A DNA stretch of 64,000 nucleotides, from assembly GCF_000312505.2 (NCBI RefSeq), contig NZ_HG326225.1, forward strand, positions 138,249-202,248. Direction: 5' to 3'. The translations under genes were made by a program, and so were the position numbers. Positions 25,890 through 34,809 of the stretch are shown piece after piece (the stretch's first letter is position 1; each line of letters starts with the position of its first letter). Source of the DNA: Fenollaria massiliensis. Lineage in GTDB: Bacteria; Bacillota; Clostridia; Tissierellales; Peptoniphilaceae. The notes under the pieces are model-generated. The model did not search any database. It saw nothing but the letters and a program-made list of their open reading frames with translations, and was not told where the DNA came from.

Positions 25890-26063
25890 TTAATAGTTTG
25901 TGTGTGTTCTTTTGTCTGACAGATAGTTTTTCATGTTGGAATATATAATCTGTATTTCCTCATTGTTCATTGATTTTATTTCTTCTATGCTTTTGTAGGT
26001 TTTATATGTTCCATCTTGATCTGCTTTTATGAGTTCATCTATTAGCTCTTGCCTTTTATTCAT
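25890..26063 (-). CDS. 57-aa hypothetical IME protein
   Basis: MNKRQELIDELIKADQDGTY, then KSIEEIKSMNNEEIQIIYSN, from an ATG behind a perfect GGAGG at 8-9 nt. It is short, helical and acidic. It lies directly after the relaxase gene (stop at 26136) and is probably co-transcribed. I do not recognise a family; it resembles small accessory proteins in MobL operons. Confidence 0.6.
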   Translation of the reverse strand: MNKRQELIDELIKADQDGTYKTYKSIEEIKSMNNEEIQIIYSNMKNYLSDKRTHTNY

Positions 26064-26135
26064 CTCTATTACCTCCTAGATCTGCCTTTATTTTCTTGGT
26101 CATATTATAGCTTGGATAAGATATTTTTACCAGGT

Positions 26136-27776
26136 TTATCTTTCTTGATCTATTTTCTTGTTTTTCATCATTTCTCTGTATTCATTATCTTTATTAACTT
26201 GGTCTTGGAATTTTTTAATCTGTGCTATTACACTTGGTTTTTCACCTTGTTTTATTAGCTTATCTATTTCTATGGATAAGTCTATGCCAAGTTCTTTGTT
26301 TACAAAATCTACTGAATATTTTATATGATTAATTTCCTGGTATTCATCTTTTATCTTGTCTTTTTCTTTATTTATTTCTTCAAGATTTGCCATTAAAAGA
26401 TTTTTTTCTTCATTCCATTTTTTAGGACTTAGTTTTTCCTTATCTGATAGGAGTTTTTTTAATTTCTCGCTTACTACCTTATATTGGTCTATATCTTTCT
26501 TATGTTTGTTATAGAATGTGTCTTTTGTGAATATATTTTTCTTTTGATATTCTTCATAAACTCCTTTTTTGTCTTTGTATATTTCATAGTATAGAATTTT
26601 CTTTTCTACATCTTCCATTTCTTTATGGATTGTCTTTGCTTTTTTATTTATTTTGTAACTATTAGACTTTAAAGTTTCTATTTTTGTTTGTAACTGACCT
26701 ATGGTTTCTATGTTGTTTTTTCTTAAATAGCTATATGCACTCGTTAGCTTTTTGAAGTCATACTTTTCTTTATTAGTTTTTGCATATCCTTTTAGATATT
26801 TACTTTTTTCTTTTTGAATTTCTGAATAAGTTAATAGATAATTTGTTAGATTAAAAAGTTTAGGGTTGTCTATTACCTTATCTCTTTCTATATCCTTAAA
26901 TTTTTCATAAGCAGTAGACAAGTTATCTAATAGATTTCCTATCCAATCCTTTAATGTTTTTATCTCTTCTTTTATTGTTTTTACAAGTTCATTATATTTT
27001 CTTATTTCTCTATTATAGTTTCCCTTATCAGTTTCTATTCCCTTTCTTTCCATTGCACTTGCTGCTGATCCTAAATGGATTGTCGGTAGATAATCTGAAT
27101 TTTGTCTTTTAAAACTCCTATGGTCTACTCTTTTTTCTATCTTGTTTTTTGCTAGATATTCATTGCAAAGGTCTGAAAAATTTTCTCTCCATTTTTCTAC
27201 ATTGCCTTTATCGTTCCAGGTTGTTAGTTCTACTTTTCTTGTTTTAGGTTTTCCATTTTTGTTTAAAATCTTTTCTCCTTTTTCATCTAGGATATATTCT
27301 TTTTTTGACTTGGCTAAGAACTCTCCTTTTTCGTTTATGGGTCGCATTATGGTCATTATATGACAATGAATATTTCCATTTTTATCTTGACTCTCATCAT
27401 GGATTGCATAATCTACTATCATTCCTTGTGATGTTAGATTTTCTTTTATAAATCTTTCGACTAGGTTTTTATTTTCACTTAAAGATAATTCTTTTGGTAG
27501 TCCTATTATGAATTGTCTTGCTAGTTGTGCATTAGAATTTTTTTCTGCCATTTCTACTTTATTCCATAAGGTAGACCTATCATTAAATTCTTTTGGTATA
27601 TGATCAGGCAATATTATATTTTTTACTAATACTTTTTCTTTTCTTGTATAGTCATGGGTTACTCCGTCCCATTCATTTTTTATTTTTTCTCCACTTATAT
27701 ATGCTGCACTTGCTACTGCACTTTTGCCTTTTCCTCTTGATATTATGTTTACTGAAAAATGAAAACTGTCTGCCAT
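26136..27776 (-). CDS. MobA/MobL-family relaxase of the IME
   Basis: About 546 aa from MADSFHFSVN, chosen because AGGAAG is correctly spaced there. It is a MobQ/MobA_MobL relaxase: the N-terminal strand MADSFHFSVNIISRGKG, catalytic Tyr26 in AAYISGE, HDESQDKNGNIHCHI with His126, His137 and His139, and the block LARQFIIGLPKELSL. A long coiled-coil C-terminus ends in PSVIAQIKKFQDQ, similar to the tails of the SSB and helicase proteins. It nicks oriT, which I place just upstream at 28040-28090. The gene needs a helper conjugation system. Confidence 0.93.
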   Translation of the reverse strand: MADSFHFSVNIISRGKGKSAVASAAYISGEKIKNEWDGVTHDYTRKEKVLVKNIILPDHIPKEFNDRSTLWNKVEMAEKNSNAQLARQFIIGLPKELSLSENKNLVERFIKENLTSQGMIVDYAIHDESQDKNGNIHCHIMTIMRPINEKGEFLAKSKKEYILDEKGEKILNKNGKPKTRKVELTTWNDKGNVEKWRENFSDLCNEYLAKNKIEKRVDHRSFKRQNSDYLPTIHLGSAASAMERKGIETDKGNYNREIRKYNELVKTIKEEIKTLKDWIGNLLDNLSTAYEKFKDIERDKVIDNPKLFNLTNYLLTYSEIQKEKSKYLKGYAKTNKEKYDFKKLTSAYSYLRKNNIETIGQLQTKIETLKSNSYKINKKAKTIHKEMEDVEKKILYYEIYKDKKGVYEEYQKKNIFTKDTFYNKHKKDIDQYKVVSEKLKKLLSDKEKLSPKKWNEEKNLLMANLEEINKEKDKIKDEYQEINHIKYSVDFVNKELGIDLSIEIDKLIKQGEKPSVIAQIKKFQDQVNKDNEYREMMKNKKIDQER

Positions 27777-27877
27777 TCTTATCACTTCCTTTCTTTTTTT
27801 GTTGTTTTAGGTGGAGGCTTAATAGTTTTTTTATATCCTCTTTGTGAATGAGCGTTTTGAAATGATAGAATTAAAAA

Positions 27878-27922
27878 AAGCCGACTACTGAATTAATTTT
27901 TGTTGTTTCAGTATGTCGGCTT
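27878..27922 (-). terminator. Terminator after the DUF3847 gene
   Basis: AAGCCGACATACTGAA pairs with TTCAGTAGTCGGCTT on the minus strand, followed by TTTTTTT. It separates the DUF3847 gene and oriT region from the relaxase gene. Confidence 0.6.
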
Positions 27923-27943
27923 AATTGTTACTTTCATTTCAAA

Positions 27944-27997
27944 TTTTAAAAGTCAAGGGCGAGCGTTAGCGAGTTTATTTACCCTTGACTTTTAAAA
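27944..27997. repeat. 16-bp perfect inverted repeat in the oriT region
   Basis: TTTTAAAAGTCAAGGG (27944-27959) and CCCTTGACTTTTAAAA (27982-27997) are a perfect 16-bp inverted repeat around a 22-nt loop containing GCGAGCGTTAGCGAG. There is no T-tract at its ends, so it is less like a terminator and more like a relaxase or accessory-protein binding site. Confidence 0.7.
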
Positions 27998-28046
27998 AGC
28001 GAATGGTTGTGGCTCCCTGCAAGGGTTTGGCTCCGCAGGACGCAAT

Positions 28047-28089
28047 CACCCTTTAGGGTGTATAATTGCGCCCTTAGAAAATCTAAGGG
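28047..28089 (+). other. Candidate oriT of the IME with MobQ-type nick core
   Basis: TTGCGCCCTTA (28066-28076) contains the TGCGCCCTTA core of RSF1010/pIP501/pGO1-type nick regions, which are served by MobA/MobL-like relaxases. It is flanked by two inverted repeats: CACCCTTTAGGGTG (28047-28060) and CCCTTAGA/TCTAAGGG (28071-28089). The matching relaxase gene is next to it. The nick site itself is inferred from family knowledge. Confidence 0.7.
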
Positions 28090-28111
28090 AGATTTTATTA
28101 TTTTATTTTTC

Positions 28112-28402
28112 CTAATTTTCTCTCATTATTCTTAGTGTTTCTTTAAATTCTTTTGTCTTGGTTGCTTCTTCTAGTAAGATTTTTATTTCTTCATCTGTTA
28201 GTTCTTCTGCATTTTCTATAAGGCTTTCTAAGATTGCTCCTCTTGTTATGAGCCTATGAGTTCTTTCTTTTCTTCTTTTTACTATGTCTTGTTTTAATAT
28301 CTTTTGTTCTTGATTTTTTAGTTGCCTTAATCTTTCTTCTGTATGGTCAATTTTGTCTTTTATTTCTTTTGACTCTTGTCTTATTTGATCTAGTTTTTTC
28401 AT
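28112..28402 (-). CDS. DUF3847-like mobilization accessory protein
   Basis: 96 aa, strongly helical and charged: EIKDKIDHTEERLRQLKNQE, then HRLITRGAILESLI, then LTDEEIKILLEEA. This is the pattern of DUF3847, usually encoded beside MobQ relaxases on Gram-positive plasmids and IMEs. The HRLITRGAILESL block is the family hallmark. It is transcribed toward the oriT and relaxase, and likely binds the oriT region. Confidence 0.75.
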   Translation of the reverse strand: MKKLDQIRQESKEIKDKIDHTEERLRQLKNQEQKILKQDIVKRRKERTHRLITRGAILESLIENAEELTDEEIKILLEEATKTKEFKETLRIMREN

Positions 28403-28671
28403 ATTAATTTCCTTTCTTGTAATACAAAAAGAGATAACATTCCTGCTATCCCTTTCATAGTTTCACTATTAAAATTTTATGTCTTTTGAAATATCATTTA
28501 TGTTTCTATAATGATTTTCTATTTCTTTTTGTTTCCTTCTTTTTAATTGTTTTTCTCTTCTTTTATGTTAAGTCCCCCCTATTTTATTAGCCGCGGTAAA
28601 ATTTATTAAATAGTAAGTGTTTTAAGAATGTTTTAGTAGTTGCTATTACCTCTCCAACATCTAACCACTAA
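28403..28671 (-). other. Right end region of the IME, no intact gene
   Basis: It holds a terminator-like hairpin (28428-28462; GATAGCA/TGTTATC then TTTTT on the minus strand) and a stretch (28475-28570) that reads about 33 basic, helix-like codons without a start, probably a gene remnant. The border of the IME should lie near 28570-28670, but I see no helicase 5' sequence here. Confidence 0.35.
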
Positions 28672-29289
28672 TTAAAACTTTGCAGCAAATAATATGTTAA
28701 AAATATATCTCTGAACAGTGAGCATTATTACTAATGAGCCTATCCAAAAATATAACAGTTCATAATAGCATTGAAAACCATCAACTTGAGTCTGATTAAT
28801 CCAAGATTTTGGAACAGCTTTCTTAAATGTTTTATAAATACTAAATCCCAAATATGTGCCAAAAGTATTTGCTATCAAGTCATTTATATCTGTTGTTCCT
28901 ATATCAAACATCTGAACAAACTCAATAGATAAGGATATAAGAAATCCAGCTAAAACTATATTTGCTAATCTATTATATTTTTTATAGAGAAATGGTAGAA
29001 AAAATCCCAATGGTATAAATAAAATTACATTTAAAAACGTTTCTATTGGACCTCTAATCATATCCACAAAAGGAATATAAACAATTCTTGGGGCAAATGA
29101 ACCTTTAATGGCAATACCCGTCGCCGCCAATACCCCTATGAGATAAAAGCAGAAAACAAAGGATAATATTATATGCCCTTTTGTTTGTTTTTTTTCAACT
29201 ACATATAAAATAGCAAAATAGATAGCTACTGCTAAAAATACAGGAATACATCCACTTAAAAAATGATACATAATAAATTCAAAATCCAT
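28672..29289 (-). CDS. VanZ-family membrane protein
   Basis: 205 aa with five to six transmembrane segments and the VanZ-like core: GPIETFLNVILFIPLGFFLP, then LSIEFVQMFDIGTTDINDLI and ANTFGTYLGFSIYK, including the conserved D(I)NDLI(A)NTxGxxxG. VanZ-like proteins are linked with low-level teicoplanin or lipoglycopeptide resistance, but most chromosomal homologs are untested. It stands alone between the IME and the restriction locus, behind GGAGGTAAT. Confidence 0.85.
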   Translation of the reverse strand: MDFEFIMYHFLSGCIPVFLAVAIYFAILYVVEKKQTKGHIILSFVFCFYLIGVLAATGIAIKGSFAPRIVYIPFVDMIRGPIETFLNVILFIPLGFFLPFLYKKYNRLANIVLAGFLISLSIEFVQMFDIGTTDINDLIANTFGTYLGFSIYKTFKKAVPKSWINQTQVDGFQCYYELLYFWIGSLVIMLTVQRYIFNILFAAKF

Positions 29290-29343
29290 AAATTACCTCC
29301 ACCAAAAAATCATAATTTTTCTTTTTTTACTCTTACATACTTC

Positions 29344-29490
29344 TTAGTTTTCTTCCCAAACTAATCCATATTTTTTCTCAGTTAAGACTGTTTCAATATT
29401 GCCAAGTGCAATCCTACTTTCATCATCTGTGTGAATTTCTTTTAGATGATTTAGGTATTCTAGCATTTCAGTTCTTCTAATTTGTGATTT
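29344..29490 (-). pseudogene. Fragment of a type III DNA methyltransferase (Mod) N-terminal region
   Basis: About 48 codons (KSQIRRTEMLEYLNHLKEIH, then DDESRIALGNIETVL, then TEKKYGLVWEE) match the conserved segment of type III Mod proteins that precedes the DPPY domain. The frame has no valid start region and stops at 29344. It lies downstream of res, although the main mod gene (31790-33047) lacks precisely its 5' end. It is either the displaced 5' part of that gene or the remnant of a second mod. Confidence 0.6.
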
Positions 29491-29524
29491 TTAAAAATAT
29501 TTTTCAAAAACATTTTAAATATCC

Positions 29525-29588
29525 TTACTCTCCGTCTTTAGGTTTATCTCTCATCTTAAATATTAAATTTAAAATCTTTATATTCTCA
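29525..29588 (-). pseudogene. Short remnant of a phage portal gene 5' end
   Basis: Directly after the res stop codon, about 20 codons (NIKILNLIFKMRDKPKDGE, then stop) parallel the portal start in the prophage at 55585-55647 (NIGILNLIFKSRDKPRDGE). The similarity continues at nucleotide level for about 65 bp. This marks a recombination junction with a phage related to the resident one. Confidence 0.6.
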
Positions 29589-31793
29589 TTAAAATAAATC
29601 TTCTAGTCTTTTCCAATTTTCATTATTCATTTCTTCTGTGTAGTCTGTGTTATTAATATAAAGTCTTGTATCTTTATCTCTTACAAACCCCCAATTTATT
29701 TTACGCCTATCTGCATAATCCTTAAAAGCATAGAATTTATTTTCGATTTGCTTATCAATATTTTTACTTACACCTTTTCTTTCTCCACCCTTAGTTTCAA
29801 TTATCCATACTTCTCCATTTTTCTTTTTGATTATATAGTCTGGATAAAAAAGATATTCTTTGCTTAGATTATTACCGTAAATAACTGATAGATATTGTTG
29901 CCCTGTATCTCCATTTTTATAGTACCAATCTACATCATCTCTACTTTCAAGATAGTTTTCTAAGAGTTGTTCAGAGGTAGATCTAAATTGAGATGTTGTC
30001 ATAGATGTGTTGTATTCTTTATAAGCATTTTTCTCATACTCGATTACTTCTGTTTCATACGGAAGATACTTATAAAAATCTTCTAAAGGCAATTTCCATT
30101 TTTCAGTTTTCTTATCCAAGATTTGTATTTGTCTTGCATTAGAAATTGCAGCTAAATCTAAAAAGTCATCTCTTAGTTTATCAGCATTATTAATCATAAA
30201 AGCGTACCACTCACGATTAGAAAGATTTAATAACTTCTTGCTTGATGGTATATTTTTATGGAAAAGATGTTGAAGAATTGCCCTCATTTTGTTAGATGGC
30301 ACACCAGTGACTTTTTTAATCATATCAACTGCGTGCAAACAATCAATTCCATGGTCGTGAGTTGATACTTCATAGGCTATCTCCTTATTTTCCCCTTGCT
30401 TTTCATCAACTATATCTTTGAGTTTTATAAACTTACCAGTTCTAAAGGTAGATATAACTTTTGTTCCCATTATAAAACCATAAGACTCTAATAATTTTTC
30501 ATTGTCCTTTTTAATGTTGGTTAGTTTATATTTATCTTTAAAATAGTCATAGGCTCTATCTCTAACTAATACTTCATCTACAAACTGATAGTCTTTATTT
30601 CTATATTCTTTTACAAGTTCAAAATCTTTGCACTTGTCTTTTAAGAATAACCTCTTAACTTCATAGGCATTTCCACCCTGTATAACAGATTCTTTGTACT
30701 TTTCATCGAATGTATAGAGGAAGCAAAAATCTAATAGGTCGTTGTCATAGTGCCTTGCTCTTGGCATTCTCCTTATGCGTCCTATTGTTTGAGTTTCAAA
30801 GGTTTCTGTCATATTTTCACGAAGTTTTACAAGTATCTTTGCTCTTGGGCAATCCCAACCAGTTGAAATAGCTTGTTTCATAATCAAGAAGTTTGATTTG
30901 GAGTCTTCATCTGTAACATCAAGTGTATTTATTTTTTCCTCACTTAACCATTTAGCAAGCATTTTATTTTTATAGGTGTAACCCATATTTGTTAGATGTT
31001 CTTCTACAAAATTAACTAAGGACTCACTCATATCTGGAAATTGTATAATGACTAAAGGATTGATCTTCTCTCCTATTTTCTCATACTCGGCTTTGATTTC
31101 TTTTCTCTTTTCATCTGCTTTTTGTATTAGATAGATAGTTTCACTTTCAAGGTCGTCCATCTCGTCTGCTTCAATACCAGGGTTTATATAGAGTGCCTTT
31201 GTGATTAGACCAGAATTTATTACCTCTTCTTCTGGAATTTCATAAAATTCTGCCATAGGATTTTTAACAGTTGTTGCAGATACTCGTATTTCCCTATCAG
31301 AATTAAGGGCATACAAAATGTCATCTGCTTTTGAAGTATTGTTCAAATGCTCCTCGTCAATAATTGTAATAAAAGAAAGTTGCTCCCTATGTGCTTCTGC
31401 AATTCTTTCAAAAAGATTTTTCTTTTCACTATCTTTAAGTGCATTATTCTTTTTATTGGTTATCATTTCCCAGTTTATGAAATAGGTATAACCACCCTTG
31501 AAACCTTGTAGAAGAGCATCATGTATATTAGCAGATTTTGCATGAGGAATATATTCATCCATTTTTTCCTTTGACTGTTCCTCTAAATCTCCCTTACCTG
31601 GAGTAAGCCAGATAAATACCTTATTAGGGTTCTGCCATAGAAGATAATCATAAATATAAGAAAGTAGAATTATTGTTTTGCCAGACCCGGTCGGACTTTT
31701 TACAATGATTTTTCTTTTCGCATTTGGATCTGTCGTTTTATCCAAAAGATAATTTTTGGCATCCGTTTGAAAATCAAATAAATCTAACATCAT
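29589..31793 (-). CDS. Type III restriction enzyme Res subunit
   Basis: 734 aa, somewhat shorter than classical Res proteins of 870-1000 aa. SF2 helicase motifs: I SPTGSGKT (33-40), II IIDEEH (about 148), III RVSATT, VI QTIGRIRRMPRARHYD. A C-terminal PD-(D/E)xK nuclease: YPDYIIKKKNGEVWIIETKG (about 648-668). It cleaves DNA with Mod as recognition partner, moving along DNA with ATP. Its start overlaps the mod stop (ATGATG). Because mod is 5'-truncated, the nuclease probably lacks a recognition partner unless one is encoded elsewhere. Confidence 0.9.
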   Translation of the reverse strand: MMLDLFDFQTDAKNYLLDKTTDPNAKRKIIVKSPTGSGKTIILLSYIYDYLLWQNPNKVFIWLTPGKGDLEEQSKEKMDEYIPHAKSANIHDALLQGFKGGYTYFINWEMITNKKNNALKDSEKKNLFERIAEAHREQLSFITIIDEEHLNNTSKADDILYALNSDREIRVSATTVKNPMAEFYEIPEEEVINSGLITKALYINPGIEADEMDDLESETIYLIQKADEKRKEIKAEYEKIGEKINPLVIIQFPDMSESLVNFVEEHLTNMGYTYKNKMLAKWLSEEKINTLDVTDEDSKSNFLIMKQAISTGWDCPRAKILVKLRENMTETFETQTIGRIRRMPRARHYDNDLLDFCFLYTFDEKYKESVIQGGNAYEVKRLFLKDKCKDFELVKEYRNKDYQFVDEVLVRDRAYDYFKDKYKLTNIKKDNEKLLESYGFIMGTKVISTFRTGKFIKLKDIVDEKQGENKEIAYEVSTHDHGIDCLHAVDMIKKVTGVPSNKMRAILQHLFHKNIPSSKKLLNLSNREWYAFMINNADKLRDDFLDLAAISNARQIQILDKKTEKWKLPLEDFYKYLPYETEVIEYEKNAYKEYNTSMTTSQFRSTSEQLLENYLESRDDVDWYYKNGDTGQQYLSVIYGNNLSKEYLFYPDYIIKKKNGEVWIIETKGGERKGVSKNIDKQIENKFYAFKDYADRRKINWGFVRDKDTRLYINNTDYTEEMNNENWKRLEDLF

Positions 31794-33047
31794 AATTCGT
31801 TCACCTCTCTTAATTCTTCTGTGAAATAATAATCTGGGATAGTAACAACTTCAAGCTTTCTTTCCTCGATACTATCCTTGATTTCATTAGTTAGTAATAT
31901 GAATGACGGGATATATAAAACACCACTTTCTTTCATTTCAGAAAGTGCTATATTTAAATCTTCATCAGACAAAATGATTCTTCTACTATTCCCATCAATC
32001 TCACACATATTTTCAAGTTCGACCATTTCCTTGATGTAATCAAGAAGTTTAGAAGATAAAATTTCTTCATCTTCTGAAAGTTTTGGTATAAATTCTGTTT
32101 TATAGTATTTAAGGTTGTGAGGAAGTTCTTCTTGGATATTCTTCATTCTTTGATAAGTGATTTTTTCGCAAATATTGTTTTCATTGTTAGTACAAAGAAT
32201 ATATTTCCTATTTCCACCATCTTCTTTATTAAGCTGCATAACTGCTTGCCCAGTTGTTCCACTCCCAGCAAAATAATCTAAAATTGTAGCGTTTTTGTTA
32301 TCTATTGTTGATATCAGAGTTGTTAAATATTTGATTGATTTGGGATAATTAAATACTTTTTTCCCAAATATATTTTTTAATTCCTTATCGCCCTCTGTTG
32401 TTCCTCCAAAATCCATTGTCATGCTTCTAGGAGTTTTCCCGTTTTTATTTAAATATTGTTTAAATTGAACACTCCATTTGCCATCTTTTTTCTTTACAAT
32501 TTTAATCTTTCCTTCTGAATATTCCCTTTCAAATCTTTCTTTTGATCTAATCCAACCATTATTTATAACAGTTCCATCAGGTGCGATAATATCATAAATT
32601 ATTGGATTCTTTAATCCTGGTCTAGCAAAAGTGTCCCAAAAAAATCTTCCATTAGAATCTTCTTCTTTGTATCTTTTTAAGTATTCATCACTATGTTTTA
32701 TATACATTGGTTTTGTGGAGTTTATATTTTTTGTGTAACATAAACAATATTCATGTTCTTTAACCATAAACTTGCTATCATTACCACCACCAACTTTTGA
32801 TTGTTTTATATATGTCCCAAGGAAATTACTCTCTCCAAATATACCATCACATAAAAGTTTTAATTGTGCATACTCATTATCATCTATGGAAATAAAAATA
32901 ACTCCCTCATCAGATAATAATTCCTTAGCAATTTTCAATCTTTCAGCCATAAATGAAAGCCACTTAGAGTGTCTGTATCCATCGTCAGAACCAATATAAT
33001 TATCATCATATATAAAATCTTTGTTTCCAGTATTATAAGGTGGATCT
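31790..33047 (-). pseudogene. Type III DNA methyltransferase Mod, 5'-truncated
   Basis: The reading frame is open from GAT at 33047: it begins exactly with catalytic motif IV (DPPYNTGNKDFIYDDN), preceded by a stop (TGA). An internal ATG at 32950 would give 386 aa lacking the motif. Further on come the variable recognition domain (about 100-210) and motif I (LDYFAGSGTTGQAV), in the beta-class order. About 150-200 N-terminal residues are lost, so specific binding and AdoMet chemistry are likely impaired. The overlap with res is the normal operon arrangement. Confidence 0.85.
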
Positions 33048-33206
33048 CAAACTATTTATAAATGGATACAATTTAATGCTTATAAATTAGAGTAAAAATA
33101 TTCGCTATTTGCACCCTTTAATTACAAAACATTAAAAAGTATTCAATAAAAAAAGACAGCATTTCTACCATCTTAAATAACATCTTTTATATCTTAACTT
33201 TTAACA

Positions 33207-34097
33207 CTATTGGTTAATCAAATCATAAAATGTCAATTCATCTATAATATCTATATCATTACCTTCTAGTTTTAATTTTTCAGCCTTCTTATGTTTTGAT
33301 GACTTCTCACCTTTTAGTATTGCATTATAATCGTTATCTCCAAGTATTAAATAATTAGTTTTATTATTCACGCTATTGTCGAGTATTCCTCCTAAATTAA
33401 CAATTATCTGCATTGCATCTTTTCTTAACATCTTCTCTAGCTTTCCTGTAAATACAACATGCCTATTGTAAAAAAAGTTATCTTCATCTATCTCAACTAC
33501 ATCTGGTGTTATTGAGTTTATATCAAATTTAGTCCTTTTAGTTTTCCATAGATCATTAATAGCAATGTTGTTTTCACTCATATGTATTTTAATACAATCA
33601 TAAAGTTCCTTTGTTGAAATGCAATCTGAAATAGAGCGATGCTCATTATTGTGTAGATTTAAATATTTTGTCATATCAGAAAGTCTATGATGCTTCAACT
33701 CAGGATACAACTTTCTAGAGAATTGCATTGTATCCATGTATTTATTATCAAGCTCTGTTTTAAGGCCACAATTTAAAAACCTAATATCAAAAGATGTGTT
33801 ATGACCAATAATTATATCGTCGCCAATAAAGTTTAGTAATTTTTCTTTAATGTCCAGTATAGATGGCATGCCTATAAGCATATCATTAGTAATGCCTGTT
33901 AGAGAAGTTATAAAATCATCAACTTCATATTTTGGTTTAATTAATTGTGAATATTTTTCTACAATTTCATTGTTTCTAACTCTTAACACACCTACTTCTA
34001 TAATTTCATCATAATAAGATGATAGGCCAGTTGTTTCTGTGTCTAACACACAATAATCATCTATTATTTCTTTTGTATAATTTTTACTGCATGGCAT
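33207..34097 (-). CDS. DEDDh 3'-5' exonuclease with C-terminal BRCT domain
   Basis: 296 aa. The DnaQ/PolC-type exonuclease domain has LDTETTGL (Asp19, Glu21), IIGHNTSFDIRFL (second acidic motif) and HRSISDCISTKELY (His and Asp of motif III). A BRCT domain (about 214-290) follows: NRHVVFTGKLEKMLRKDAMQ, then LGGILDNSVNNKTNYLILG. The fusion is known in Firmicutes for DNA repair-like exonucleases and mobile defence loci. The gene stands alone, with no ribosome binding site beyond AAAGGAG, next to the remnant of element 2. Confidence 0.88.
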   Translation of the reverse strand: MPCSKNYTKEIIDDYCVLDTETTGLSSYYDEIIEVGVLRVRNNEIVEKYSQLIKPKYEVDDFITSLTGITNDMLIGMPSILDIKEKLLNFIGDDIIIGHNTSFDIRFLNCGLKTELDNKYMDTMQFSRKLYPELKHHRLSDMTKYLNLHNNEHRSISDCISTKELYDCIKIHMSENNIAINDLWKTKRTKFDINSITPDVVEIDEDNFFYNRHVVFTGKLEKMLRKDAMQIIVNLGGILDNSVNNKTNYLILGDNDYNAILKGEKSSKHKKAEKLKLEGNDIDIIDELTFYDLINQ

Positions 34098-34203
34098 AAA
34101 ATCACTCCTTTAATATCAAAGTTTACATTTATTATACCATATAAATAGACTTGATGAATATATATATACTAATATAACAACGAAAGGATTCAGAAGAAAA
34201 CAA

Positions 34204-34242
34204 AATGGATGCCACCTACTTTGTATAGGTTAGCATCCATAA
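34204..34242. repeat. Hairpin with paired arms GGATGC and CCTA
   Basis: ATGGATGC...GCATCCAT with a nested CCTA/TAGG stem. It precedes the leader of the decayed mob genes; at about 34262-34287 a second imperfect inverted repeat (ATGTGTCCAG / CTGGGTACACAT) follows. They may be remains of oriT-type hairpins of element 2, or a terminator for the exonuclease side. Nothing else recognisable lies in 34098-34371 apart from the leader repeat. Confidence 0.45.
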
Positions 34243-34311
34243 ATGTAAACTAAATATTAATGTGTCCAGTTTTCTGGGTACACATCATTTACGGAATGCT
34301 CCATTTTTTAA

Positions 34312-34353
34312 TTTTTACCTTGTTAGGGAGAACCCTAAGACCCCGAAATATAT
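34312..34353 (+). repeat. Conserved mob leader with a TTAGGG/CCCTAA inverted repeat (copy 2)
   Basis: 39 of 42 bases match 12380-12421, including TTAGGGAGAACCCTAA and GACCCCGA. It precedes the broken mobC of element 2 at the same distance type as in element 1, but its AAAGGAGG ribosome site is not kept. Confidence 0.65.
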
Positions 34354-34371
34354 TTTATAAATGAGAATAAA

Positions 34372-34763
34372 ATGACAAATAGATTTAGAAATGAAAGAAT
34401 AGAAATTAAGCTAACTAAAGAAGAAAAAGAAGTTTTTGAAAAGAAAATTAAACTTGCAAATCGCAAAACTATGTCTCACTTTCTTAGAAAATGTGTATTA
34501 GGAAAAGAGATTTATGTAGTTGACTTAGAACCATTTAGAAATCTACAATGGTGCTTTCAAATGTAACAAATAACATAAACCAGATTGCAAAAGCGAGTAA
34601 TACAACTGGTGTTATTTACAAGAATGAAATTGAATCAACTCTAAATTTGGCAATATATTATATTACTAAGAGTGAAAAAACTGATGAAAAAATCTTAGTA
34701 TCTTCATTCAAATGTCCTCCATCCACTGCCCATATTCAATTGATGAAAATACGAAAGATCATA
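34372..34763 (+). pseudogene. Decayed mobC fused by deletion to a relaxase fragment
   Basis: MobC-like sequence (NERIEIKLTKEEKEVFEKK, then MSHFLRKCVLGKEI) is frameshifted near 34555 and continues as SNVTNNINQIAKASNTTGV. It then jumps into the relaxase N-terminus (STLNLAIYYITKSEKTDEKI, then FKCPPSTAHIQLMKIRK). The ends of mobC and nearly all of the relaxase are deleted. It is the counterpart of 12443-12950 in element 1, so element 2 cannot mobilize itself with its own relaxase. Confidence 0.85.
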
Positions 34764-34809
34764 TTCTATAGCATATTTTGAAACAAAATAAATATCCCTC
34801 GGCCTTTTC

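Noticed and set aside
32950-33047. Internal ATG at 32950 as a genuine start of an intact methyltransferase
   Set aside because: It would drop the catalytic DPPY motif, which is in frame directly upstream, so the gene is a truncation rather than a short intact enzyme.
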